In this document: positions 26,980 through 38,961 of the stretch, piece by piece
Layout: every line of letters starts with the position of its first letter
Numbering within the stretch: position 1 is the first letter of the stretch
DNA from: Trichuris trichiura
Taxonomy: Eukaryota > Nematoda > Enoplea > Trichinellida > Trichuridae
Reading direction: 5' to 3'
Assembly: GCA_037903355.1 (NCBI GenBank)
Contig: JBAJFE010000062.1
Coordinates: 1,364,001 to 1,428,000 of the forward strand
Length of the DNA stretch: 64,000 nucleotides
Made by a program: the position numbers and the translations under genes
The notes under the pieces: model-generated
Told to the model about the DNA's origin: nothing
The model's database searches: none
The model's input: the letters and a program-made list of their open reading frames with translations, nothing else

Positions 26980-28554
26980 ATGACCAATCAGGTGACACCG
27001 TTTCCATTGCAGACAATGATCGCCAAGGTAGCGGGAATGGACGAAAGGTTGGAGCATTTCCGCTATTTCGAGTTGGAGAGGAGAAAACTTCTTGATCGCA
27101 TTGGAATTTTGCTTAACCTCAGCAGGGGCGCCCTTCATGGCGCCGGTGGTGACTCTTTTGCGGAATCGACTTCCCTGAATATTGACCGCGCTTCGCAGAC
27201 AAAGCTTGGTGCCGTCCTTGAGGCCATGGACTTCAGCTTGCCCAGCGTGTATGCCAACTTGCCTCACATTGCCAGTCGAAACGCTATGATGCCGGCTGCC
27301 TTGGTAAGCGCCCATCGGCGAGGCGTCTATCTCACAATTGGGATACCGACTGTACGCAGAGGTCGTCGTAACTATTTAGTGGAAACTATTCGTTCTCTTA
27401 TTCATTCCATGGAAGAGGAGGAAAGAAAACACGTACTCATTGTTGTGCTCATTGCCGAGCAAGGTCTAACGAACTTTGCCTCGGAAACGATTGGACAGTT
27501 GCAAAAAACTTTTGGCCAATATCTGAAAGAAGGCTTGCTTGAATTGTTGGTCCCTTCAAAGGAGTATTATCCACCCGATATAGACACAATGGAGGGGACG
27601 TACGGTGACCCGCCCGAACGAACAAGATGGAGAACAAAGCAAAATCTTGACTACATGTACTTAATGTCCTATTGCCGAAGCCGCGGATTGTATTATATGC
27701 AATTGGAAGATGACTTGGTGACGAAGTTGAACTTTTTCTCGAACATAAAGTTTTTCGTACAGAAGCACAGCGTCGATAAATGGTTCATGCTTGAATTTTC
27801 GTCGCTTGGTTTCATTGCGAAGTTATTTCGCTGCAGGACGCTGCCCCAGTTGATCCAATTCATCGCCATATTCTACAGAGACAAACCGGTCGATTGGCTT
27901 TTGTCCCGTCTATTGCAAGTTCGCTTTTGCGGTTTGGACAAGAAGCCGAAAGATTGCGAAAAGGCAATCAGGGAGCGCGTGTTCACTTTTAAGCCGAGCT
28001 TGTTTCAACACGTCGGCTTGGAAAGCTCCCTGAAAGGCAAGTTGCAAACACTGAAGGAAAAGGACTTTGCCGCCGCTGCAGCCGCTATTCAATCGCTTTT
28101 CAAACCTCACCTGAATCCGCCCTGTCGCTTGAATTCAACGCTTAAGCATTACAAAACATTTACGCTGGAAAATGCTTACAAGGGCACAAGCCATTTTTGG
28201 GCGTTCGCGCCGGTGGCTGGCGATCGTTTGAACATAGAATTCACACCGCCTGTCAACTTGTCCGGTTTTACGTTCGCCAGCGGTTCCAAGGATCACCCCA
28301 ACGACGTGTTCAACGGAACCATTTTTGAAATTCAACCTTCAAAAGCGCATTACCCGCTTAGCGCGTATAGTCAATCGTCGTCATTGGACGGCTATTATGT
28401 TGTAGCCGTTGCTGGCAACGGCACCGACCGAGTGAACGTCTCCTTTAAAGATGTTGTGCCCACCAGTTCTTTAAGGCTTTCGTTCCCGGTTTCCTGCGTC
28501 AATTGGCTTCTCATTAGCGAACTGTGGATACGCGTCCAAAACGCTGCGCAGTAA
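26980..28554 (+). CDS. MGAT4: MGAT4-type N-acetylglucosaminyltransferase
   Basis: GT54 family enzyme that adds beta-1,4-GlcNAc to the alpha-1,3 mannose arm of N-glycans in the Golgi. An uninterrupted frame of 524 residues carries the family landmarks in order: VYLTIGIPTVRRGRRNYLVET; RTRWRTKQNLDY; YYMQLEDDLVTK with the acidic EDD site; LEFSSLGFIAKLFR; PSLFQHVGLESSLKGK; and a C-terminal beta-rich region (SHFWAFAPVAGDRLNIEF, VNLSGFTFASG). The N-terminus as read (MTNQVTPFPLQTMIAK) lacks the type II signal anchor expected for a Golgi enzyme. A TTTCCATTGCAG acceptor lies within the first 12 codons, so an upstream exon encoding the anchor probably splices to ACAATGATCGCC; I could not locate it. The lack of introns is odd beside its intron-rich neighbours. 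Confidence 0.9.
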   Translation: MTNQVTPFPLQTMIAKVAGMDERLEHFRYFELERRKLLDRIGILLNLSRGALHGAGGDSFAESTSLNIDRASQTKLGAVLEAMDFSLPSVYANLPHIASRNAMMPAALVSAHRRGVYLTIGIPTVRRGRRNYLVETIRSLIHSMEEEERKHVLIVVLIAEQGLTNFASETIGQLQKTFGQYLKEGLLELLVPSKEYYPPDIDTMEGTYGDPPERTRWRTKQNLDYMYLMSYCRSRGLYYMQLEDDLVTKLNFFSNIKFFVQKHSVDKWFMLEFSSLGFIAKLFRCRTLPQLIQFIAIFYRDKPVDWLLSRLLQVRFCGLDKKPKDCEKAIRERVFTFKPSLFQHVGLESSLKGKLQTLKEKDFAAAAAAIQSLFKPHLNPPCRLNSTLKHYKTFTLENAYKGTSHFWAFAPVAGDRLNIEFTPPVNLSGFTFASGSKDHPNDVFNGTIFEIQPSKAHYPLSAYSQSSSLDGYYVVAVAGNGTDRVNVSFKDVVPTSSLRLSFPVSCVNWLLISELWIRVQNAAQ

Positions 28555-31058
28555 AGTTATCATACGGACCAAAACGATTTTCAAAGTGACAGCTCCGGCC
28601 GCCTTCAAATCGTTTGGTTTGTACCTTATTTGCTCTTATCTCAGCACTGGGCTTATGCAAATTAACTTTCGCTCGTCCTGAGCATCGACGCGTTGAAGAG
28701 GGAGGCTTAATCGATAGGCGAAGTTTAAATTGGCAAAAATGCCATTAACTTGTCTTTCCTTTTGCTTGTCGGCATTAGGAGCGTTTTCTCGTCGTAGGAG
28801 TTCATTTTGACCCGATAGCACCCATTTATCCGCGCTACGGTCGCTGTCTGCTTTTGTTGCACAAAAAGTTTTCCTACCTTTACGCGAGGTCAACGTCACT
28901 GAATGCAAATGCTTCATTAACACAGAATAGCTATACAAAGTGGCCAATTTTGTTTTTTTATTATTTTGTTTTAGAGGTATTAAGCTATTCCGAGTAGAAT
29001 TTGAATACGTTTTCTAATGCACAACATTGCGGAAATGTCGGAAAAGGAAAATGAGTTCAAGAATAGGGGAAAGGTTAACGTTACTCTCTCTCTTTATCAG
29101 CGCTACCACAAAGAAGCTGTAATGCATTCTGACGAAACTATGAGCATTTGCTTTTACGCGGTTTCCACTAATGTTGACCCGTTTTTGCTTAGCAGTCGCT
29201 GAAGCAGCAGCGTCTTTTGTACTTACACCGTTTGATGGCAACTTTTTCTTTAAAGCGTCAAACTACTGCCTTTGGGCTATGTTCTCTTCTTTGCGTTTCA
29301 AAATCGATAAACAAGTTGGCACGCCTAATGACATTCTGAAGTCTTGACGAAGCAGCCAGCGATGGGCAAACAGGATACAATTCACTTTAAAATTATGCAA
29401 AGCATTACGATGCTGAAGGCAATGTTCCGTCTGGAGCGCCATCTATACGCGGAAAGTGGCGCGAAGTTGGCAAACGATACACGCTGTCACGAAGGGTGAG
29501 TTCGGGGCAAAAAAATTCCAGCTGCGCCTCGAAGCGGCCGACAAGTGCGCGCTCCAAAAATTCTTTTTCGTCAAAGGACATCAAAAATAATAGGCTAGCG
29601 CAGGACGCATTTCACAAAGGGCGATGGACGATTCGATCTTTAGGCAACGTCATCACACGCACTAATATTAACGGAAGGGAATAAACAAAATTTGCAATTC
29701 GAATGAAATTTGTAGAATTCTTCGCGTAGGAAAGTGATCTACAGGTTTACTGGGTATTACTGGCTGCAAACCATTTGTCGAATTTCAAAATCACCGAGAA
29801 AACAAATAGCGCAATTGTTGGCAGTCACAGACAGCGTACGATAAGTGCATGTTGGCAATTTGCCAACGGAAAAATAATCAGAACGGATAAGGTAAAGCAT
29901 GCAGTAGTTCGAACTACCACTGATAGTCAATCAAAAGTTGGTACGTTCAAATCTTTCACAGTTACCGTACCCTACCGTCTGCCATTAGCTTATCTGAAGC
30001 CAAAAAACAGCATGTTTCGAATCTGTTAAAATGTAAAAAAAAATAAACAAAGCAAATTTACACGCGAAATAACGTAAAACGCAAATATTTGCTTTTTAGA
30101 CAGGCTGAAAATTTTGAACGCGTCTTGGTCATCAAATAAAACCGGCGCCTTTCCTGTAACACCTAAAAGTTCATTTGGATAAGCAGACAGAGTTAGTCCC
30201 CTCCCATAGATCGAAAAAATTATTTACGCGAGTAAACAGGGTTTATCGAGGAAAGTTCTCGTCCCGCGCGAGCGTCGCAGCGAGATGTCTCGCAAACCAA
30301 TGTATATTATCCAAAAAACTCAACTGAAAAACAGAAGAACACAACCTAAAACTGACGACAAGCAAATGACTGGATTGCAATGTTGAAAAGCTGCTTAAGA
30401 TATGAAGTCTTGTTCCCACAGTTTAAGTGAACTGCGATAAGCTGAAGAGATACATCCGTTTTGTAGAGAACGATGATCTCATAGATTTCACTTTACAAAC
30501 CAGAAGCCGTATTTTTAGTTTATCAAAATTTACATATTATGTTTCCGGTTTTGGACCATTCGCGGTTTATCATCAGCATGTTGCCGCTGGACCTTTTACC
30601 GAGTCTTAGAAAGAAGTAGCTGCCAGTAGCAGAAACTGATCGTCTATTCAATAAATAATCAGAGGGAATAACTATGAACCCCACAACAGTATATGGCAAA
30701 CAATATATTATTAAGGCTATGTCAAAAATTACTGTTTTTTGAAAAGATCAGTTATAGAAATCTAGTATAAGGTTATTCCATCCCTTATACAGATGTCTGC
30801 TATCTTTCCAACTACAGTATGTGAGAAGGACGCATCAACCTGCTATAAGACGCTGCGTATTCCATAGCTTCCCAAAAGCACAGCGTCCAGACGGGAAGCG
30901 AAGGTATTCTAGTAACTTTGCAGCTATTTAAACTGAATTTTGCAATTACCCATAAAAGCAAAACAGCTACAGAAATGGTCAGCTAGGCGAATTCCAAGCA
31001 GTTATGCTACAAAGAAAATATTTGCTTTTTCTTTTCTTTCTTTATAACTGGTTTTTCA
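28555..31058. other. Intergenic, no assigned gene
   Basis: About 2.5 kb, MGAT4 3' side. Short frames (29496-29684, 29775-30029, 30427-30609) carry no recognisable motif. Low-complexity A/T tracts occur near 30025-30060 and 31020-31050. Confidence 0.4.
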
Positions 31059-31235
31059 AAAAACGTTTTTTGCAAAATTTTGCCGTTTTTCAACCCGTCT
31101 TTTTTTTAAAAGTAACGTTTATTGCACAAACGTTAAGTGCAAAGCTTTTGGGTTAAACCGAGACTCCTCATCAGCGCAATGTCTGCCGCAGCAGTTGTGG
31201 TTGAAAAACTGCAATATTTTACAAAAAACGTTTTT
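31059..31235. repeat. Inverted-repeat element with hammerhead-like relic in loop
   Basis: Left arm 31059-31095 and right arm 31199-31235 are 37-bp inverted copies differing at three positions (AAAAACGTTTTTTG outermost, TTTTTCAACC innermost). On the minus strand the ~100-bp loop reads CTGATGAGGAGTC, a short spacer, then AACCCAAAAGCTT (31144-31174). This aligns with the CTGATGA..GGGTC..GACCCGAAAGC block of the Penelope-like elements here, with G12 replaced by A. It is most likely a decayed relative of the palindromic insertion at 63.07-63.28 kb. Confidence 0.6.
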
Positions 31236-31466
31236 ATTAAGAAGACATTCCTAAAGTCTCTCTAGCAATGCGACGAAATTGCATACAGTGATAAAAAGGG
31301 GAGCAACTTTACTTAAGTTTCCACTTGGCATTTACAATTGAAGGCAAAGTAGGAAATTAGGCAACACAACAAGGAACAGTTGAAACGAAACCGCGTCAAC
31401 CAAAGTTACAGTACACAAATTACTGGAAATTAGGTTCTTTATGGAAGTTTCAAATTTCAGCAACCC

Positions 31467-34071
31467 TCAAACGTATATGTCGAAGTCGATTCTTTCCGAA
31501 GAATAAAATGGACCGTCAGATTGGTTGGATCGACGTACAAAAATGCCTCTGCTAAAGTAGCCACTGTCAGCCCAGTTTTTCATTTGCAACGACGAAAAGG
31601 GACCATATACGGGAGCGTCGCCTGTGTTTTCCCATTTGAAATTCCAGGCAATTTCATCGTCTTTTTCTGCTTGCTCAGCTTAAACAGAAAGTAATATTAC
31701 CGTAACAAAAAACTCAACTTGTCGGCATGAGTAATTTTTGCGTCTTGAAAAATAATAAATACCGACACTTAGGCAAATGTCTTTAAAATAATTTAAGGCT
31801 TTTTACTCGAAGCGCGTTCTTTGCAAAGGCTTAGTCAAGCAAAAAATTACGATACTTGAGGAAGTTGCGGTGTCGCTTTTCTTTAATGGCGTCTTCAAGT
31901 CTGCTTCGTCTATTTCGTCGGCGAACATGTCCAATTTGGCGTCGTCATCCTGACGCGAGGAAACATCGGCTACCGGGTTGCTATTTCTTAGTCGATCGAC
32001 TTCGAAGGCAAGTTTTTCAAATGTGTACGAATAAACGTCAAGTTCGCCGTGAGCCAACAGCTCGTCGACCATTTCCGTAAATTTCATCACGTTTTCCGCG
32101 CATCGCTCACTCTCCTCTTCTTGCGCTTCAGCTTGGTCACTTTTTCCTTTCCATCGATGTCGTCTTGATTCAATGCTTTGCTTGCTTCCGCCAAGTCGTC
32201 GGATTGTCTTTGTTACAGTCTCCTTGGGAAGCATAAGGTTCTGTACTGACTCGTAGAGGAACAATCGCTTTGAAGGAGTCAATAATTCAGGCAAATCGTC
32301 GCCTTCTTCGGCTGTCTGCTTTTCCCACAGTGAGCCAGCATCTCGTTTTACCTGAAAACAAAAAGAATAAACTCGTCGCGTTCGATAATTCTCATAAGAC
32401 AAAAAGTAAGAACACAGAATAGCAACCTAAGCCTACTGGCAAAATTGAAACTCAATTGTATGATGCCCTCGAAATGTTTTGTCCAAAATTCAAGATAGAC
32501 GAAAACACAACATTATAATCTATTGCTCTAATGTACGGTGCAACTCCCGACAAATGTCTTGGATACAGTACTTTCTAGCGGAGCTACATAACCCCAATAT
32601 TTTCATTACGGCGACATCTCAGGATTTTCATTGAAAAAATTAGCCACATAACTATCAAGTCTCTCCATGTCTCATCTTCATCTGAGAAAATTGGCGACGC
32701 GCATGGCGAACTGTGAAGTTCCGATTTTTCATACAGTTGAGCTATAGTACTACAATCTCTACCAAACCTAAGTTTCAAACAGAAAAAGATGATATAGCCT
32801 GGGGTTTCTTCCTTTTTTTGACCGCAAATGATACAGTATACGTAAAACAATCAGGTTTGTTCTACAAAAAGATAAACAATACCGGTTATTCATTTTTTGC
32901 GTGTAATATTTGAGAAATGCATGCTTCCTTTCTGTTAAGCATTTAGCCGTCCTGTTCTGCCTATACCCAAGCCCACGCCAAACTGTAAGACTTACGTTTA
33001 GGTTCAGGCTCTGGTTTGTTACGGACAGGATGACCGGCAAAGTCACTACGTTTACGAGTATAACAAACCTGACTACTGTTAGGATACTGTATTGTTTGGG
33101 GGCAAATAGCGCAAGACCAGTTTATCTTTAGAATTTGACTTAATTATAAAGGCAATGTGCTAAGAACAATGTTCCACATGTGAAAACCGCTACGGTCTAC
33201 GTAACAATTATGTTTACACGTCATTTTGAAGGAGTGAAAGACAGATCAACGTTAAGGTGAAAATTGAGGTGAAGCTTAACGCCAAAAAATGCCGCAAATC
33301 GCAAAATATGCAAAGTAGCCCAAAAATTCGAACACATGGTTACACGTGTCAGTAATGGAAGGAAGAAAAAATGAAAGAAGAGTCCGGCAATGATAAATGC
33401 TTAACGTACGAAGTATCAATGGAAAATACGTTGACTCGCCATTGCTATTTGTTTTTCAAACGATCTTGGTAGAACAGTGACAACAATGGAAAAGAAATCC
33501 TTACTTTTGCCCAGTCAATATTCTCCAGCCATGCATCCTTTATTTCATCTTTGCTCGAGCGAAATATGAATGTTCCTTCGGAATCGAAGTGACCTTCGTC
33601 AAGTTCCTCGGCCATATTAAACGGTGTAATTTTCGTCTCTTCATCAAAATCAATCGTCTTTTCCTCCTGTCCTGTAGTGAGGATGTAAAATACGCGTAAC
33701 AATATTTTACGATAAAAAGCAACGATCTAATTAATTGCACAAAGGAAATTATGTAAATGACTTACAAACAACTACATATAGCTAATTTAATTACCAACAA
33801 CGGTATTCACGTCGAGGACACGGTATTTCTGCTCTTCTTCCTCGTCGCTATCAAGCGTGTGTTGTTTAAGCGGAACTTCGCTTTCCTCGCCATTTGCAGC
33901 GTTACTCGCTCCAGAACTGCAACTAGGAAAAGACTGATCTTCAGAATCGAAATTTCTGCTTCCATGTTGCCTCTGACGACTAATATCTAACAACGTTTGA
34001 TCATTTGGTACATCGTCGTCCAATTCTATTTCGCCGCCAGCTTTCCTTTTAGCCAACAAACTATCCTTCAT
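31467..34071 (-). CDS. CD2BP2: CD2BP2 / U5-52K GYF-domain protein
   Basis: Component of the U5 snRNP/tri-snRNP that binds proline-rich sequences through a C-terminal GYF domain. I chose ATG 34071 (MKDSLLAKRKAGGEIELDDD); the longer open frame starting at 34089 has no ATG. Exons show TLDSDEEEEQKYRVLDV near 33830; TKITPFNMAEELDEGHFDSEG near 33600; DAWLENIDWAKV near 33510; a coiled helical middle part with LLLPKETVTKTIRRLGG-type residues near 32215; DVYSYTFEKLAFEVDRLR near 32020; and SLDMFADEIDEADLKTP-type residues near 31920. The GYF domain at 31467-31690 reads AWNFKWENTG, YGPFSS, GYFSRGIFVRR and ends IDFDIYV-stop. The order and spacing match CD2BP2 from end to end. Some intron borders were not fixed. 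Confidence 0.93.
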
Positions 34072-37000
34072 TTTCAAAGAAGAGAACAATTCTGCAATGC
34101 TTACATCAACTTAAGGCAATGTTTTCCCGGAAAAAAATTAAAAATACGCAAGGCTGTACTCAATAGCCTAAGACGAATATTTAAAACATCATTTCTGCGC
34201 TTCGTCAACCGGTTCGTAAAATAAACACAGCAAAAAAGAGCAAGAAATCAAATTAAGCAGAAAAAAGGGTACGTAACAAGTCCAGCGCGTTGCTAATTGC
34301 AACTAAATATCACTGAAGTACTGTAGCTATTTTTAATGTGAAAGCACGTACATACGCTTTCATGCTCCGGACAATTGACCATGCCTTGACTTTTATCGAC
34401 CTCAATTCGCGCTTTGTAGAAAAAATTTGGTTTTTTTAATCGAAGGTTGAATCGAAGGACGTACTTTGCATGTTTTAAATTTGTAGCTATACTTGGAGCA
34501 GACTTGTTTTGGAAACTTTTAATAATTAACTTGCAGAATAAACTTTAGAGTAGAAAAAAATTGCTCTAGTCATTCTGGCGTTACGCAAAATTTAGCGAGT
34601 TACGGAAAGAACACTAGATTGGCAGGGCGAAATAAATAGTTGTAGCGAATTACTGCACTAAGAAGCTACGAACTTAAGCATCAAAATAGATACGGTAGAT
34701 CAGTCCTTTAGTGCTTACAGGCTTGCGTGCTCTTCTTCTGGGTGGTTCAGTTGGGCTTGTTGACTTCCAAAAGCTCTGCTGCTTTTATTTTTGCTTTGCC
34801 TTACTGCTAATTGTAATTTTTTTAAAAAATGGATGCGTTAATGCGTCGAATCTTATGCTTTTGCGAGCGAGACCTGGGATTCGCCACTTGGTCAAGGTTT
34901 GGTGAGTAGATTGTTAAACCGTTTGATTAGGCGCTTTCGTTTGTGCAAATAAGTAACTGCGTAATTTTATTTTACTATCGCTCTCTGTTATTACGTTATA
35001 AGTCGTGTTTTTATCATCTCTTGGACGCGGAGTTCAGGACCTTGCCCTTCAGTTTTTAGAATCGGTGAATGCAATTAAAATGATTTTTGAAATTAATTTG
35101 TTACGAAAATGAGTTAGTTAAGCGTGGAAAATTTTATTTCTCACTTCAAAAACAGAGGATTCGGAAACGTAGGGTCGACGGATAAGCCGAGTATGGAAGG
35201 GTTTGTGACGTGCAACTTTTACGGACTTGCTTTAGTTCTAAAGGTCGTCCGAGATTCACACAGAATTAGCTGCAATTAGACGCCACAATTTTTTAAGCTT
35301 GCCTTTTTTCGAAAGTTTTGAATTTATTGGATAGTGCTTATTCTTGCGTTAAATGCATTCGCATGTTTCAAGATGCATGCTTACGATCTCTGCACCTAAA
35401 CAGGTTATTTTTCAAGTAATCGAGTGTTTATTTTTTTAAAAAAAGCTCGTTGACCTTCTCCCTCTACCTTTGTTTTTTCAGGCATTGGCTTGCCTCCAAT
35501 CACCTGACTAACTTTGAAATCTGTTCTCCACCCATCCATGGAACTGGTTAGGTTCTACACAGTGCACTTGGTTCCGAAATTGCCCTACTCAAGGAAGATG
35601 TCATTCAAGGAAACGTTGTGGCGCTGTATCTTACTCAGTATGGAATTCTACGCGTTTATGCATCGAAGAGTGACCGTTTTATGATGGCATATGCTCTATA
35701 GACTTAGTGCATCTTGTTGCTCAACATTTGATTTCAATGGTATCTTAACCACATCGGAAACGTGACCTCTATGCTCATGCACGTTACCTGCTTTTTTCTA
35801 TAACTTGCAATATCGAAGTGTTTATCTTATTTCAACCGTCAGTTCAAATGCTTTTCTGGAATGAATGGAATTTGTCGAAATACGCTTGGAAACGTATAGA
35901 CCTCTTAAAAGATAGTTTAAAACGTTGTTGGCTATAAGCAATGGCTGAGTTTGTGCTGCCACGGACAGAAACTGGCTAAAGGATGAACGTAAACTAAAAG
36001 TGAGTCGGCTACAACTTATTTTGCCATGAAAAACCCCATGGAAACGCATTGCTAATACTCTCAAGATTGATTATTCAAACGTACGTACATGCTTAGGCAT
36101 ATCACCTGTTGAATGCAAGAAATAGCGGAATGTTTCGCCACTTGACCACTTTAATGGAGCGGTCTGCTTAGTAATGCAATTCCGGCGGTCAGTATGCGCT
36201 TGCTACTGAAAAATAGAGAAAGAACCTCGATGCGAGACGGTTGATTTCCATACTCTCAGAATTGGTTCCATTGATTCGATCATATGCCCTATAAGAACAA
36301 AAAATTTCGTCGAACACCGTCTGGAATTTTTTCTACAACAATACTTGCTTTCAATTCAAAAGTTTCGGCTTACGGAACTGATCCGCTAAATTCGTGCTCC
36401 TCCTTTCGAGAAGTCGCCCACGTTTTGAATACACCATATTTGGCAATGTTTAATAAGAATCCGTGGCGACCACCGGCCTCTTTACGCTTAAAGAGTGTCC
36501 CCTCCAATGTGTGGGCGATAGCGTCGCTTCCCTATTGACTCTTCTTCATCACTTTTTTTAAAAGTATATCTGAGAAAATACTTTTCGAAATCGCTCCATC
36601 AAAGATTTGCTCCCAAACTGTTTGGCTTCGCCATATCCGAACTTTTTGGAAAAAGATTAAGAATAGACGTCCGTTGCGTAAGTCGGAGACGTAATTGGCG
36701 CCGGAGCGAATCTCACAATCAGTTATTGGCACTACGAAGAGATAAGGGATAATCTGATAGCCAGAGAGTAAGAGATTGTCGAGCTATTCGATCCAACTAT
36801 TAACGAAGTGACTTTTGAAAATTTCGCCTCCAATTGAGCCACAAGTTCGCTTGCCATACTGTCGTGCGTAGGAGCTGACTTCGTGTACATTTTTTCCCGT
36901 TTGACGCTCGTCTCCAATTCTACGCTTGTTCTTTGTAAGCTTTCAGAGGCAGGAGTGTTTCCGCTCCTTAAAAAACAGGTAGGGCTTCAACGCTTCGATG

Positions 37001-38098
37001 AGTTTTTCTTTTAACTCGTGCCCGTCTTTACGGCCAATGTTTTCGCTTGAAACTGAGGTGTTTCTTGTCGGCTGAACGAAATTTTACAGTTGTACTTTGC
37101 ATGTGGGCCTTTTTCTCGTCATAAACCATCGGAAGTTGCTGTAATTTCGCTTCGTATCCGATCCAGTTTTCGGCTTTTACGAATAGACTGATGACGGGAC
37201 CAGAAGCGTAGAATGTGCCTTAGCTTCATGCATTGGGAAGGTGGTCACTTTGTTTTGCAAAACATCCTTCTTTTACTGATTAATATTTGACCTTGGCTTA
37301 TCCATAGCTACCTTATCGCAGAAGCGGTTTGTCTTTGAGATAATTTGAGGTCACATGATCGATTTCTGAGCTTGACTCGACGAGGCGGCACTTAACTTTT
37401 TATAATTTCAAGCAATGGTTCGTCGTATATTTAAGCCCTTTCAACCGTCTGCTGCTGCTTCTGCCGTGAACGAGAGCGAAGCGTTGCGCAGCTGTTGCCG
37501 ATTTTTCGAAGCCTCGCAGGCAGCCGCGTTGAGGCGATTTCGTTTCGGTTGTTCCGTTAAAATGTTGCCAAGGCACAAAATCTCTAAGAGCAATTGAACA
37601 AGACGACGCCAAGCCGTAGGCAAAACTTCTTCCGTCCAACCGATTCCAACCGGAGCGTACCTTCGACTGTTGTAGACTTGATTGGCCGGTAAACGCCCGA
37701 GGGCAAACCCACTTTACTTTATTAACCGTTCGGTCGACCTTCTTTGAAACGATCTCTCCTTGAGCTCTTTTGTCCGACGTTGTCTTATCGAAGCTAGCAA
37801 CGCATAGCTGACGTCTAAGCGAAAACTTTCAAGTACATAGATTGGAAAATGTTCTCTATTCCGGAGATGACGGAAAATCAATGACCGCAAACAAGCCTTC
37901 GCTGAGTGACATTTTCTGGTTTTCAGGTTGCGACGATAGGACGTACAGTACTTCACGAAGCGCTCGTTTGATTAATTGGCATTGCGACGGTCATTGGAGA
38001 GGTTGTGCCTTTTGTCCGGTCGAAATGGCTGTTCTCTAGCAAGAGCAACCAAGGCTCGTACATTGTCGTAGTGGTCGCGGGAGAGGGTTTAGTATAAG
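34072..38098. other. Unresolved region with gene-like frames on both strands
   Basis: No protein recognised, but several segments look coded. Plus strand: 35487-35545 after a strong TTTTTTCAG acceptor, and 35540-35700. Minus strand: 36290-36560, 36732-36917 and 37441-37700, the last ending in ...TAEAAADG-stop at 37441. Adjacent minus frames near 36540-36660 and 37860-38060 change phase without a visible GT..AG intron, which would fit a decayed gene. Upstream exons of the plus-strand gene ending at 38961 should also lie here. Confidence 0.3.
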
Positions 38099-38961
38099 CT
38101 GCTGTTGGTGAGATGGAAAGAGATCTGGCGAAGTTATGCCGCACCGAGCAATGGGTCAGCTCGCTACCTGGGCAACGTACCAACCGTTCTACGACTACAG
38201 CTCAGTCGGAAGGTCAACTTCAATCGGACCTTTCGCCAGTAAAAGGACTTGCCAGGTACTTCGCTGGTCAAAAGTGAGTTTCACTTTTCACGACGACTTT
38301 GTAGTCTTAATTCCGCCAACCTTAGCTTGGACTCGTCGCCTAGAAGGCGTCTGTCTCTTCACGGTGACTCCAGCGGGGATTCGAGCACCTTGCTGCCGGA
38401 ATTAAGTATGCAAATTGTTTTTGTTTTTTTTTCTTTCGACTAACCCCTATTCGTTGAAGCGATAAACGATGATAAGACGTCGTCAGCAGGTTCGGATGCG
38501 AAGAAGAAGGAAGGTGCAGACGAGTAAGCAAACATTTACTTTACGCAGGCGTAACCGTTACAGCTTCCCTTCGTCCGCTAATCTGAGTTTTTGTTTCTGT
38601 CAACTTCTACGCCACCCCTCATTCGTGTAGTATACGTGTGACTTTGCCGCAAGGTCAAAACAGCTGTTGCTTGCAACCAGAGACGGCTAAGTTGAACGCT
38701 GTTCTTCCATGGTGATAAGGGAAAGGTAGCCGACTGACCCGGACGATGAGTGAAACAATGTTGAGACTCTCAGCGGGTCGATGCATAGGAATTCTGACGG
38801 TCCAGCTGCCATGGCGCATTCACGCCACTTCGGCTCTGTCCAGGCGACCTTACAATGGCAGTGACCCCTCAGTTTTACTTTTTTTTCGGCTCTGCCTCTC
38901 CCTCATGTTCGATAGAGTTGACTTGTCCAGTGCCCTCGATAGGCGGACGCGGTTCGCTTGA
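38099..38961 (+). CDS. C-terminal exons of an unrecognised gene
   Basis: Six exons join in consistent phase with ordinary introns: 38099-38255, 38305-38405, 38460-38523, 38631-38711, 38774-38860 and 38916-38961 (introns 49-107 bp, all GT..AG). The conceptual protein is polar and Ser-rich (LSLDSSPRRRLSLHGDSSGD; then DAKKKEGAD; then IRVTLPQGQNSCCLQPE; then HSRHFGSVQATLQWQ) and ends with TGA. AATAAA follows at about 38980, a plausible poly(A) signal. SPRRRLSLHG resembles a basophilic kinase or 14-3-3 site. No known domain could be named. The 5' exons upstream of 38099 were not resolved. The phase consistency across five introns is the main evidence that this is a real gene. Confidence 0.6.

Noticed and set aside
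37180..37210. CTGATGACGGGACCAGAAGCG as a fifth hammerhead-like site
   Set aside because: There is no room for a stem II loop and no GAAA in the right place; probably chance similarity.
38256..38304. Alternative 31-bp intron 38274-38304 in the unknown plus-strand gene
   Set aside because: Too short; the donor at 38256 gives a 49-bp intron with the same phase.
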